A stretch of 64,000 nucleotides of DNA from NCBI GenBank assembly GCA_903868125.1, contig CAIPUE010000032.1:1-64000 (forward strand), written 5' to 3'. The position numbers and the translations under genes are program-made. The notes under the pieces were generated by a model that was not told the DNA's origin, made no database searches, and was given only the letters and a program-made list of their open reading frames with translations. The stretch comes from an uncultured bacterium (GTDB taxonomy: Bacteria > Cyanobacteriota > Vampirovibrionia > Gastranaerophilales > Gastranaerophilaceae). Below are positions 44,861 through 52,981 of the stretch, piece by piece; within the stretch, counting starts at the first letter, position 1; the number at the start of each line of letters is the position of its first letter.

Positions 44861-45792
44861 GGCAAAATTTTATGGCAGACAAACAAATTTATATTTTACA
44901 CATAGACGAATATTTTAAACAATTAATTCATCCTCTAACTCAAAATGAACAAAAACAATTAGAGGAAAATATTGTAAAAGATGGTTGTCGTGAACCGCTG
45001 TGCATATGGGGGAATACAATTGTTGATGGACATAATCGTTACGAAATTTGCACTCGTTTAAAAATACCATTTCAGATACAAAATATCTATTTTAACACTC
45101 GAGAAGACGTAATAGCTTGGATTTGTGCTAATCAGCTGGGCCGCAGAAATATTTCTGAAGAAACTAGAAAATACTTAATAGGTAAAAGATATGAAACAGA
45201 AAAAAGGATTAATGTTAAAAACGCTTTAGGTAAAAATCAGCATTCTGAAAAAGAGATTATGATTGCAGTTTACCCAACGCCTCAGCGTAAAGAAAATAAA
45301 GGCCTAACTGCCGAACGACTTGGTGACGAATATCATATTTCACAAACAACGGTGAAAAAATATGGTAATTATGCCAAAGCTATAGATACATTGGCAAAGA
45401 AGGAGCCTGAGCTTATCTCAGAAATACTGACAGGTAAAATCAAAATTTCTCACAAAAGCATTTCAAAATTATCAAAACAATCATATAAAATAGTTACTGA
45501 TGCGAAAAATCAATTAAGCGATAATGATTTTGTTAGTTATTCTAATGCACGCAAGATTATTCCGGTAAAAAAAGAAAAAGTAACGGTGAAAGATATGCCT
45601 GCTTATGACCCTGACGCAGAAATATCAAGTCTTACGTTGACTATTCCATCTTGGATCAGCTCAATTGACAGAACTTTATCGATGGCAGATTTCGATAAAA
45701 TATCAAGCAAAGCCAGAATAAAATTACGAAATGAATTAAGAAAATTAGAGTACACTGCAAATGTAATGCTATTAGCAACAGAGGAGAAGTAA
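44857..45792 (+). CDS. ParB/Srx-like N-terminal domain protein
   Basis: A 311-residue protein. The N-terminal ParB-like nuclease fold is seen in YILHIDEYFKQLIHPLTQNE, REPLCIWGNTIVDGHNRYEI and CTRLKIPFQIQ, then AWICANQLGRRNISEETRKY and a ParB-like HTH part (GLTAERLGDEYHISQTTVKK). Proteins of this type in mobile elements bind DNA for partition, replication or regulation. ATG 44857 overlaps the upstream stop (ATGA); a second ATG at 44872 is possible. It is part of the recombinase operon. Confidence 0.8.
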   Translation: MRQNFMADKQIYILHIDEYFKQLIHPLTQNEQKQLEENIVKDGCREPLCIWGNTIVDGHNRYEICTRLKIPFQIQNIYFNTREDVIAWICANQLGRRNISEETRKYLIGKRYETEKRINVKNALGKNQHSEKEIMIAVYPTPQRKENKGLTAERLGDEYHISQTTVKKYGNYAKAIDTLAKKEPELISEILTGKIKISHKSISKLSKQSYKIVTDAKNQLSDNDFVSYSNARKIIPVKKEKVTVKDMPAYDPDAEISSLTLTIPSWISSIDRTLSMADFDKISSKARIKLRNELRKLEYTANVMLLATEEK

Positions 45793-46646
45793 TGGAAGAT
45801 TACAGCCAATTTATTCCAAAAGCACATTTTGAACGAATACCAATTAAGAATTTAGTCTCAAATCAAGAATATCAACGCAATTTATCAGAAGCACATGTTA
45901 GACGTGCAGTTGCAAATTTTGATCCCTATCAGATAAATCCTGTAAAAGTTAGCAGAAGAGAGGGTATAAATTATGTTTTCAACGGACAACATACAATTGA
46001 AATTATAGCAGCTATTTCCGGTTCTCGTGAAACTCCAGTCTGGTGTATGATATATGATGATTTGGATTATGAACAAGAAGCAGATATTTTTGCCAATCAA
46101 CAAAAATATGTAAAAGCTTTAACTCCGTATGAAATTTTTATGGCTAATGTTGAGGCTGGCAACGATGAACAACTTATAATAAAAGATTTAGTCGAATCTT
46201 ACGATTTATTCCTTTCTTCAGCCAAAGTGCCGGGAGGAATATGTGCTATTTCGACATTGGAATATGTGCATAGAAAATTCGGATTCCATGTACTTGATCG
46301 AACTTTAAGACTTTGTATCGGGACTTGGGAGGGCGATATTAATTCTTTGACCGCAAATATATTAAGAGGAATTTCAAAATTAATTGTTGCGTTTGAGGAT
46401 GGATTGAACGATGAGGTGTTCAAAGAAAAAGTGGGTAGATGTTCTATAAAAGAACTGTCAAGAACCGCGGCTGAACGAAAAGCCGGTTCGTTAGGATATG
46501 CAGAAGCAATGCTTATTGTTTATAATAAAAAACAGCGTACACCATTAAAATGGGGGAAACTGTACAAAACAAAGAGCGATGAACAAGAGGAACAAGAAGA
46601 GCTTTCAGAAGGCGAGGACGGGATAAATCTTGGACTTTTTGAATGA
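45792..46646 (+). CDS. DUF6551-like ParB-superfamily protein
   Basis: A 284-residue protein. FERIPIKNLVSNQEYQRNLS, KVSRREGINYVFNGQHTIEI and VWCMIYDDLDYEQEADIFAN match DUF6551-type proteins that carry a ParB-like core (motif Gly-Gln-His in place of the usual Gly-x-His-Arg), followed by a helical region and an acidic tail (DEQEEQEELSEGEDG). It overlaps the previous stop by one base (TAATG). Such proteins are found in actinobacterial and Firmicutes mobile elements; the role is probably DNA binding but unproven. Last gene of the operon. Confidence 0.7.
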   Translation: MEDYSQFIPKAHFERIPIKNLVSNQEYQRNLSEAHVRRAVANFDPYQINPVKVSRREGINYVFNGQHTIEIIAAISGSRETPVWCMIYDDLDYEQEADIFANQQKYVKALTPYEIFMANVEAGNDEQLIIKDLVESYDLFLSSAKVPGGICAISTLEYVHRKFGFHVLDRTLRLCIGTWEGDINSLTANILRGISKLIVAFEDGLNDEVFKEKVGRCSIKELSRTAAERKAGSLGYAEAMLIVYNKKQRTPLKWGKLYKTKSDEQEEQEELSEGEDGINLGLFE

Positions 46647-46712
46647 TAAAAAGCTAGATAAGTCGACACCTAAAATAAGTTAAATATGATTTAACATATT
46701 TAGATTTACGAC

Positions 46713-46745
46713 TTGAAAGTTAATTATAAACATGGTATAATTAAC
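46713..46745 (+). promoter_or_regulatory. Fic promoter with a 10-bp inverted repeat over spacer and -10
   Basis: TTGAAA (46713-46718), a 17-base spacer with TGG just before it ends, and TATAAT (46736-46741) make a near-ideal extended -10 promoter. GTTAATTATA (46719-46728) and TATAATTAAC (46736-46745) are exact inverse copies and cover the spacer and -10, a classic repressor site. The start codon lies 37 bases after the -10. Confidence 0.8.
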
Positions 46746-46778
46746 TTAGCCAGCATAAACTTAAATAAGGAATCTTAT

Positions 46779-47903
46779 ATGAAAGAATATTCTGCAGGAA
46801 AATATATTTTACATAAAGACTATAAACCATTTTGCCCTTCGCTTTTAAATGAAGAATTTCAATGGGAGTCTCCAGAGCTTTCAATGCTTCTTCAAGATGC
46901 AAATTTATATCTAGGTAAGCTTAATGCTTATTCTGACTTGATTCCGGATATTGAATTTTTTATAAAAATGTATGCAACAAAAGAAGCGACAACTTCTAAC
47001 CGAATCGAAGGGACGAGAACTACTTTTGATGAAGCTATTGCTCCTGTTGAAAATATTTCACCTGAGCGCAGAGACGATTGGCACGAGGTGCAAAATTACA
47101 TTGAGGCTATGAACTTTGCTATCGAAAACTTGGATAAACTTCCCCTTTCGATGCGATTGTTAAAAGAATCTCACAAGATTTTGTTAAAAGGCGTCAGAGG
47201 TAAAAATAAAGCCCCTGGTGAAATTAGAAAAACTCAAAACTGGATTGGCGGATCTTCATTAAAGGATGCCTTTTTTATTCCGCCTGAGCCCAATATGCTT
47301 CCAGATTTATTATCAGATCTTGAAAAGTTTTTCCATAATGAAACTTTGTTGATGCCTGATTTGATTAAAGCTGGTTTGGCACATTATCAGTTTGAAACAA
47401 TCCACCCATTTCTAGATGGAAATGGTCGCGTTGGTCGGCTTTTGATTATCTTGTATTTAATTCAATGTGGCTATTTAAGTAAGCCAGTTTTGTATATTTC
47501 CGACTTCTTTGAAAAGCACAGAAGCTCCTATTATGACGCTCTTTCATTAGTAAAAGAATCAAACAATATTGAACAATGGTTAAGGTTCTTTTTAAACGGT
47601 GTTGTGGAAACGGCAAAACACAGCATAAAGACGTTTGATGATATTATTGAACTAAAAAAACAGACCGAAGCCAAATTGCAAACCGCAAAACGAAAATCCA
47701 AAAATAGGGATGCCCTTTTAAGTTTTATATACTCAAAACCTACGCTCACGGCAAAGGATGTATCTGAAGAATTAAAAGTCTCTATTGTCTCGGCTAATGA
47801 ACTTATACAAACATTTGTAGAGTTTGGTATTTTGCAAGAAAAAACAGGATTTAAACGTAACAGATATTTTGTTTTTGAGGACTATTTAAAAGTATTCAGA
47901 TAA
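46779..47903 (+). CDS. fic: Fic family AMPylase-like protein with C-terminal winged helix
   Basis: A 374-residue Fic protein. The active-site motif HPFLDGNGRVGR near residue 209 is intact, with the catalytic His, so nucleotide transfer (usually AMP to Tyr/Thr/Ser) is possible. The inhibitory helix motif SNRIEG at residues 73-78 fits (S/T)xxxE(G/N), marking a class II, self-inhibited Fic. Residues about 300-370 form a winged helix (FIYSKPTLTAKDVSEELKVS, IVSANELIQTFVEFGILQEK). ATG 46779 follows AAGGAA; the frame upstream covers the promoter. The gene is monocistronic. The winged helix plus the palindromic promoter suggest that Fic represses its own gene. Confidence 0.9.
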   Translation: MKEYSAGKYILHKDYKPFCPSLLNEEFQWESPELSMLLQDANLYLGKLNAYSDLIPDIEFFIKMYATKEATTSNRIEGTRTTFDEAIAPVENISPERRDDWHEVQNYIEAMNFAIENLDKLPLSMRLLKESHKILLKGVRGKNKAPGEIRKTQNWIGGSSLKDAFFIPPEPNMLPDLLSDLEKFFHNETLLMPDLIKAGLAHYQFETIHPFLDGNGRVGRLLIILYLIQCGYLSKPVLYISDFFEKHRSSYYDALSLVKESNNIEQWLRFFLNGVVETAKHSIKTFDDIIELKKQTEAKLQTAKRKSKNRDALLSFIYSKPTLTAKDVSEELKVSIVSANELIQTFVEFGILQEKTGFKRNRYFVFEDYLKVFR

Positions 47904-48156
47904 AACGAAATGGCTGAATTGACTGACAAGACGTCTTCTACAGGTTATAATAATGAAGAAATCAGGTTGAATATATTTTTTTATACTTAATTTATAAATT
48001 CACTGTTTTTCCCTGTTAATTTTGTATCAAGTTGTACCCAAACACTTTGCTAGTATCAAATCAGAATTAAAAATTCTTGATTAACAGTGTATTTGCTACT
48101 TTCTTGACAATTTAATTAAGAGAGTTTTGCTGTCTGGACTGAATCCACCACTTTTA

Positions 48157-48182
48157 AAAATAGAGCCGAAAGGCTCTATTTT
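48157..48182. terminator. GAAA-tetraloop intrinsic terminator
   Basis: AAAATAGAGCC (48157-48167) and GGCTCTATTTT (48172-48182) pair perfectly around a GAAA loop, with A and T tracts on both sides. It lies 250 bases after fic; it may end an unrecognised small transcript. Confidence 0.75.
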
Positions 48183-48283
48183 ATTGCATTTTTGACGTTT
48201 TTATCTTCTATAAATTTAACATTTCTTATCCCAAAAGGGACTAAAAAGGGACTGGTATAGTTGTTGTATTTTAACATGTAATT

Positions 48284-48308
48284 TGAGCCGTAACAGACAC
48301 TATGAGCC
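48284..48308 (+). repeat. Two direct TGAGCC repeats, transposon-end-like
   Basis: TTTGAGCC-GTAACAGAC and TATGAGCC-AAAACAGAC are spaced 19 bases apart. The same unit recurs at 50177 and 50303 before the Mu-type transposase remnant, and in degenerate form at 48470 (TTTGACCCAAAG), where the preceding TCGGAA is also shared with the 50162 copy. Confidence 0.5.
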
Positions 48309-48368
48309 AAAACAGACGACTTGTTTGTATTTTTTCATGCAAGTTGAGCTTTGAATTTTCGCATTTTA

Positions 48369-48443
48369 CGTCACCCTGAACTTGTTTCAGGATCTATCAA
48401 ACCCGCGACACTGGTAAGATTCTGAAATAAATTCAGAATGACG
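48369..48443. repeat. REP/REPIN-like doublet of near-palindromic 27-base units
   Basis: Unit 1 (48369-48395) and unit 2 (48417-48443) are inverse copies with consensus CGTCAyyCTGAAyTTrTTTC and then AGrATCT; each unit is itself nearly palindromic. A doublet in inverted orientation separated by 21 bases is the layout of REPIN elements. Confidence 0.6.
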
Positions 48444-48611
48444 TTGGTGAATAAAAGTCGGAAATAAGTTTGACCCAAAGTGCATGAAAATACACATTTC
48501 GTTCATGATAATTGCATATCTAACGTGTCAAAAATTTGCCTTAAAACCTAACAACATAAACATTTCAAGCCAATGAATTAATTATGCAGTTTGAAAATAA
48601 AAGTCAGGCTA

Positions 48612-49925
48612 TTAATTTGGAAGAATATACTCCATTTTTACATTTATTACACCTTCTGGGTCTATATCTTTGGATATCAGTTTATATTTAGCACCTCTTG
48701 GCATAATCATTTCCCCAGTGTGTTCTAGATTTCTTGATACTTTGGCACCTTTAGGTACAATAATTTCATACATCATCATGCCTTTCCCATAATCGCTACA
48801 CCAATTATCTGCCATTTTTCGATGGAATGCCGTATATGAATAACTCTTATCAGGAACAACAACATCACCTAATTTGGCTTCATCAATTATTTTAAAATCA
48901 ATATTAGCTTCTTCAAATGTAGGATTTCCTCCTCTTCCCCTGTATACAACACAGTCTTTTTCTAATGGATGTAATTTTTCAAACGCATTATCAATTCCTT
49001 TAGTTCTTGTTGATATTTGGTTTAATTCAACTTCCCTTCTGATTTCTGTATTATAACCAGTTATATTATGGTGCATTTCTACGGCAGACCCATTAAAAAC
49101 GTTTGGTTCAAATTCAAAACGGTTGGCCATTTCATCTTTCAAAAACTTATAATTTTCTTTTGATACTTTTCCCTTTTCTGATAATGCTTTTTTGTACAAC
49201 TCTTTAAGTTCGTTATCAGAAACTTGAGCAAATTTACTTTTTAAAAGTTCTTCTTTTTTAAGTAATTGTGATTTAATCATAGACTGTTCAAATGTTGAAA
49301 TATTATTATTTCTAAAATAAGAGGGGTTATTTATATCTTTCAACTCAGAAATAGACATTTCTTCATAATTTGGTTTGATTTTTCCCATGATAGGCTCAGA
49401 TTTAGCAGCTGTTGGTGGCGTCGAAACAACTTCTATGCACTTATTTTCTTTAGCAATTTTTTCGAGTGTTTCTTCAACTTTTTGAGCTGGTTTTTCAGCG
49501 TCGATAACAGTCTTTTCTACAGTTCTTGCTGCTATAACAGCAAGGTTTTCGCTTTCTTTTACTATTTCTTTTTCAACACCTTTGGTGTCTTTTGCCAATT
49601 TTTCACCAAAGCCTAAAAACTTTGAAAGGTCTTTGTGGAAAATTGCACCCAATGCAATAACCGCCGCTCCGCCTAAAAGCAATAATGTTTTATTACCGCT
49701 TTTTTTCTCAACAGAGGGTTCAGTCGTCGCAGTAGCTGGTGCTTCATTGTTTCCGAAAGAAACAGTATCTTGCATTTGAGTATTGAAATAAGGATTGTTT
49801 TGAACATAAGAATTTTGTCCATATTGCATAACCACTGGATTGAAGTCCATCGAAGCAGAATTATTCAAATAATTTCTACCATATAAGTTTGAATTGTAAC
49901 CGTTAATAAAATCTGCCAAAACCAT
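48612..49925 (-). CDS. Membrane-anchored ADP-ribosyltransferase-like protein with VSFG N-terminal motif
   Basis: A 437-residue protein. VSFG lies at residues 55-58 in an Asn-rich N-terminus, followed by one hydrophobic segment at 80-96 (LLLLGGAAVIALGAIF). The last 160 residues match the R-S-E class of ADP-ribosyltransferase toxins: VVYRGRGG near 329, a Ser-Tyr-Thr strand (SYSYTAFHRKMADNW) near 362, and GEMIMPRGAKYKL near 403. The final motif reads T-x-E, not E-x-E: the catalytic Glu is kept but the first acidic residue is replaced. It may modify a host or competitor protein. GAGG is only two bases before ATG, so TTG at residue 3 could be the true start. Confidence 0.7.
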   Translation of the reverse strand: MVLADFINGYNSNLYGRNYLNNSASMDFNPVVMQYGQNSYVQNNPYFNTQMQDTVSFGNNEAPATATTEPSVEKKSGNKTLLLLGGAAVIALGAIFHKDLSKFLGFGEKLAKDTKGVEKEIVKESENLAVIAARTVEKTVIDAEKPAQKVEETLEKIAKENKCIEVVSTPPTAAKSEPIMGKIKPNYEEMSISELKDINNPSYFRNNNISTFEQSMIKSQLLKKEELLKSKFAQVSDNELKELYKKALSEKGKVSKENYKFLKDEMANRFEFEPNVFNGSAVEMHHNITGYNTEIRREVELNQISTRTKGIDNAFEKLHPLEKDCVVYRGRGGNPTFEEANIDFKIIDEAKLGDVVVPDKSYSYTAFHRKMADNWCSDYGKGMMMYEIIVPKGAKVSRNLEHTGEMIMPRGAKYKLISKDIDPEGVINVKMEYILPN

Positions 49926-50448
49926 ACCTCAATTTATAAACCATAACCTATATTTCTATAAAAACATTTCCCATAAAAAAATTGCCTATTTTATTAAATT
50001 ATATAAACTTCCGACTTATACGAAATTGTAATAGTGCTGAAACGTTGATAGTTCAAAACTCTCCCCGGTACCTTCTCAAACTATATGATACTTTGGCTCA
50101 AACTGAGTGAGAATTTACATTGTTCTACGAGCGGGTTTCAGGCTTGTTTTTTTGCATTTTTAGTCGGAATTTAGTATGAGCCGAAACTTCCTAATACGTC
50201 ATGTTTTCTTCATGGTGTCTTCATGGTTAAAATCATATAATTTTGCCTGTATACTTTGATATATAAAGGTTTGAGGCACATGCAGAAAACATGCAAATGG
50301 TATGAGCCAAAACGGATTTTTTCATTTTCTTTTTAGGGCGTTTCGGGGGTATCAAAATTCAGAATATTTTTATTTTTTTTGATTCGTTTTAGACACAAAA
50401 CTCGGAAGTGATATTCCAATTTCCGACCCACAGAGTTAATGTGTTCGT
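49926..50448. other. Non-coding region with transposon-end-like repeats
   Basis: It holds TGAGCC-type repeats at 50177 and 50303 (plus strand) and 50100-50095 (minus strand), and a TCGGAA/TTCCGA inverted repeat near 50402-50426. No gene is supported. Repeats clustered before a Mu-type transposase gene are expected at an element end, where the transposase binds. Confidence 0.45.
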
Positions 50449-50835
50449 ATGGACGAATATATAGATATAAGCGGAGCTTTTGGCTCCTCACTCGTTGAAA
50501 AAGCTGGTGCAAGCACCGCTCTTAACTCGTTCGTCCCCATAAACAAAGTGGCGGAAGCCAAAGGGTTAACAAGTACAAGAGCAATAAGATTGAAAATTCA
50601 ACAAGGTCAATATATTGCTCGGGAAGTAACTGTTCAAGGCGGTAAATCCTACGAGATATTATTTGAATCGCTCGAATATGATACTCAGGCTCTTGTCAAA
50701 GAAAACCCTGAACCTTTTTACTACCCCGCAATCCAAACAAAAAGTTTTGTTCCCGATACCGCCAAAACCATTGCACTTGCGAGAATAGATTTAATTAAAC
50801 AATGGCTAATTAAGCTTTACAATTTAACCTTATGA
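50449..50835 (+). pseudogene. Truncated Mu-type transposase (N-terminal DNA-binding part only)
   Basis: A 128-residue open frame. Residues about 28-75 (VPINKVAEAKGLTSTRAIRL, KIQQGQYIAREVTVQGGKSY, EILFESL) resemble the winged-helix DNA-binding domain of MuA-like transposases, followed by TIALARIDLIKQW, where the MuA catalytic region normally begins. The frame ends about 10 residues later and no DDE core follows, so only the N-terminal stub of a roughly 600-residue protein remains. It may still bind the nearby TGAGCC repeats. The family call is from pattern memory. Confidence 0.6.
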
Positions 50836-51028
50836 CGAATTCTAAAATAACTTCTTCAGGCTATACTTTATTTAAACAATATATATAATATTAATCTTTC
50901 TTAAAATATTTGATGAGTAGTATTGCGGAAAAAAAATTTAGAGTTACGATATTAAAAATTTTACTTTGTTTTTTATCGTAGTTACAAAGATTATATCATA
51001 TTAAACAAACAGAAGGAGTATTGAACAG

Positions 51029-51805
51029 ATGATTACAGCAATCTCAAATTTCAACGGACACAATTCTAAGGTTAATTCAGCCAATTACAATTCAAGTAAT
51101 GAAACAAGAAAGGCAAATAATTCTAGCCAAGTTATTGATTCATTTGCTAATTCAAAACAAGTTTCGTTTAAGGGAAATCCAATGGCTTTGGTTAAGGGTA
51201 AAGGGAAATTAGCCAAAGTTAGTGAAGGATTTTTAGCTGGTGCAGGTAAAAAGGTTGATGGAATAGCTAAAAGAGTTGGTGAAGAAGCAACAGAAGTTAT
51301 TGGTAGTACTGCTAGAAAACTAAAAGGGAAAACTAAAACTGTAGACCATAAAAAATTACCGAAACCACAAATTTTTGAATATGGTGCATATTCATCCCCA
51401 GTAATTAGTAAAATAATAAGATGGAATAGTAAACATCCAGGGCATAAAATACCTGTACCAGCAGAAAATATAAATTCTGCAACAGCTGCTGAAAGGACAT
51501 TAAATGAATACATCAAGAAATATGACCCTTCTTTCACTGGACTTGCTGATCTTGTTCCGGATGCAGCTAAGGAAACTACAACAAAAGTAGGTTCGGCTGT
51601 AGCCTCAAGTGCTGCCGGAGAAACTGTAAAAACAGTAGCATCTGAAACGGGTCAATTTATTGCCGAAGAAGTTGTTGGAGAAGCTGGTATGCAAGCTATT
51701 GAAAGAGCTATTGATTGTGTTATCCCAGGCTTCGGAGGGCTTATAACTGTAGCTAGATGGGGACGCAGAATATATAAAGCAGGGAAAATTATAGATAAGC
51801 TATAA
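51029..51805 (+). CDS. Hypothetical VSFKG-motif protein
   Basis: A 258-residue protein with no family I recognise. Residues 1-43 are Asn/Ser-rich; VSFKG lies at 45-49; a basic Lys/Gly/Ala region follows (MALVKGKGKLAKVSEGFLAG), then PQIFEYGAYSSPVISKIIRW, and an amphipathic Ala/Val/Glu C-terminus ending in a glycine segment (VIPGFGGLITVARWGRRIYK). There is no classical signal peptide. AGAAGGAG lies before the ATG. The motif is shared with several neighbouring proteins, suggesting a common sorting or surface function; the C-terminal helix could insert in membranes. Confidence 0.7.
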   Translation: MITAISNFNGHNSKVNSANYNSSNETRKANNSSQVIDSFANSKQVSFKGNPMALVKGKGKLAKVSEGFLAGAGKKVDGIAKRVGEEATEVIGSTARKLKGKTKTVDHKKLPKPQIFEYGAYSSPVISKIIRWNSKHPGHKIPVPAENINSATAAERTLNEYIKKYDPSFTGLADLVPDAAKETTTKVGSAVASSAAGETVKTVASETGQFIAEEVVGEAGMQAIERAIDCVIPGFGGLITVARWGRRIYKAGKIIDKL

Positions 51806-51861
51806 TTAAAAAATGATAAGCTATTATAAAAAAGGAATAAAGGTTTTTGTTCTTTTTTAAG

Positions 51862-51879
51862 CCCCCCCCCAAAAAAAAA
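51862..51879. repeat. C9-A9 homopolymer pair
   Basis: Nine C followed directly by nine A between two convergent genes, four bases before the stop of the 51883 gene. A length change here would not shift either reading frame. Confidence 0.7.
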
Positions 51880-51882
51880 TTA

Positions 51883-52977
51883 TTAAAAAAGATATAGTAA
51901 ATTCATTATTACATTTGTATACCAAGGAATAGCTTTAAAAGCTTCTTTTTCTAATAAATTTTGTTTATAATCTGAATTAGAATTTAAAGCTTGCATAAAA
52001 CCAACATTTTCAGGATATTTTTCATAAGCCTCAAGATAGGCTTGAGCCTTTTTTTCTTCATCTTGAGTTAAAGAACCTTTTACGGCTTTTGCTTTTTCGT
52101 AAAATTCTTTGTTAATAATAATTGGAACATTATCAAGATTAACATCTTTATCATAAAGAACTTTATATAATGCAGTGACATAATCAACATAATTTACTTG
52201 ATAATTATTCATTGTAACTGTTTTCTTTTTATATTCATCATTTTTAGTATTTTTAATCTCTTGATAAGAATCTAAAATTGCTGATTTTTGTTTATCATTA
52301 AATTTATTAGAAAGTCTTTTAACAATAATATAATTCATTTTTTTTATTCCGTTTTCAGAGCAAGCCATAAGAATATGTTGTTGAGCGTGTATAAGCTCAT
52401 GGTTAATTATATGTTTTTGCTTAATATTGGAATATAGTATATCTTCTGGAACTTTCTCTGTTAAAAGGACTTGGGCTGAAAGCGGGTCGAATGATGCAAC
52501 TTCAATATTAGAAACATTTTTACCTATTCTAGGTATTAATTTTAATGTTGTTCCATTTTTTTTATTAAAATCATCTATTTGTTGACTTGCTTTATTAAAA
52601 TTCTTATCCTTATATTTTTTATTTATATAGTCAGTGGCAAAATATAAAGGAATTGCAGCTAGAAATAAAGCAATGGATGTTTTTAGAGCGGTCTTATTAA
52701 ATTCTCTTAATTTATTTTCTTTAATTAGCCCTTTTTTAAGTTGTTTTTTCAGTGAAGTTTCTTTAAAAGCCACATATACTTCATAACAACCTTCAGGGAA
52801 AAATGGGACAATAATCAAGGAAGAATGTGTAAGTACTTTTTTGAAAAAACTTTGTTCTTGCTTTTTTGTTTTAATCTCAGTTTGACTGTTTTGAGCAGTT
52901 GAAAGTGCATCAGAACTTGTCTTAAAATTCTGTTGATATTCAATAATATAGGGGTTAATCACATTTTTAATATGCAT
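51883..52977 (-). CDS. Membrane-associated metalloprotease-like protein (HELIH)
   Basis: A 364-residue protein. The N-terminus QQNFKTSS (residues 15-22) matches the next gene product at the same positions. Two hydrophobic segments follow (HSSLIIVPFFPEGCYEVYVA near 47-66; IALFLAAIPLYFATDYI near 105-121), then HIINHELIHAQQHILMACSE near residue 190 with an HExxH zinc site. The context PLSAQVLLTEKVPEDIL before it resembles small metallopeptidases of the M48/SprT style, but I cannot fix the family. ATG 52977 is four bases after the M16 gene stop (coupled); a TTG at 52995 would overlap. It likely works with the M16 protein. Confidence 0.7.
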   Translation of the reverse strand: MHIKNVINPYIIEYQQNFKTSSDALSTAQNSQTEIKTKKQEQSFFKKVLTHSSLIIVPFFPEGCYEVYVAFKETSLKKQLKKGLIKENKLREFNKTALKTSIALFLAAIPLYFATDYINKKYKDKNFNKASQQIDDFNKKNGTTLKLIPRIGKNVSNIEVASFDPLSAQVLLTEKVPEDILYSNIKQKHIINHELIHAQQHILMACSENGIKKMNYIIVKRLSNKFNDKQKSAILDSYQEIKNTKNDEYKKKTVTMNNYQVNYVDYVTALYKVLYDKDVNLDNVPIIINKEFYEKAKAVKGSLTQDEEKKAQAYLEAYEKYPENVGFMQALNSNSDYKQNLLEKEAFKAIPWYTNVIMNLLYLF

Positions 52978-52981
52978 ATCT

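Larger units (their letters stand above)
41484..46646 (+). mobile_element. Second recombinase element (HTH, large serine recombinase, two accessory proteins, ParB-like, DUF6551-like)
   Basis: Six plus-strand genes; the last five overlap at start and stop codons (offsets of 11, 8, 4 and 1 bases), a compact operon of integrative-element style. The left edge probably lies in 41285-41360 near the inverted repeats and the right edge between 46647 and 46712, before the Fic promoter. No direct repeats were resolved. Confidence 0.55.
47904..48611. other. Repeat-rich non-coding region downstream of fic
   Basis: About 700 bases without a supported gene. They hold inverse copies CTGTTAAT/ATTAACAG (about 48013 and 48082), a GAAA-loop terminator (48157-48182), two direct TGAGCC repeats (48284, 48303) and a degenerate third (48470), and a REP-like doublet (48369-48443). 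It looks like a scar of decayed mobile elements. A structured RNA between 48000 and 48182 cannot be excluded. Confidence 0.45.

Noticed and set aside
48140-48150. GAATCCACCA before a terminator, resembling a tRNA or tmRNA 3' end
   Set aside because: No acceptor partner or cloverleaf could be drawn in the preceding 100 bases.
48526-48541. GTCAAAAATTTGCC as a further island promoter copy
   Set aside because: The GGAC half is missing and no -10 lies at the fixed distance.
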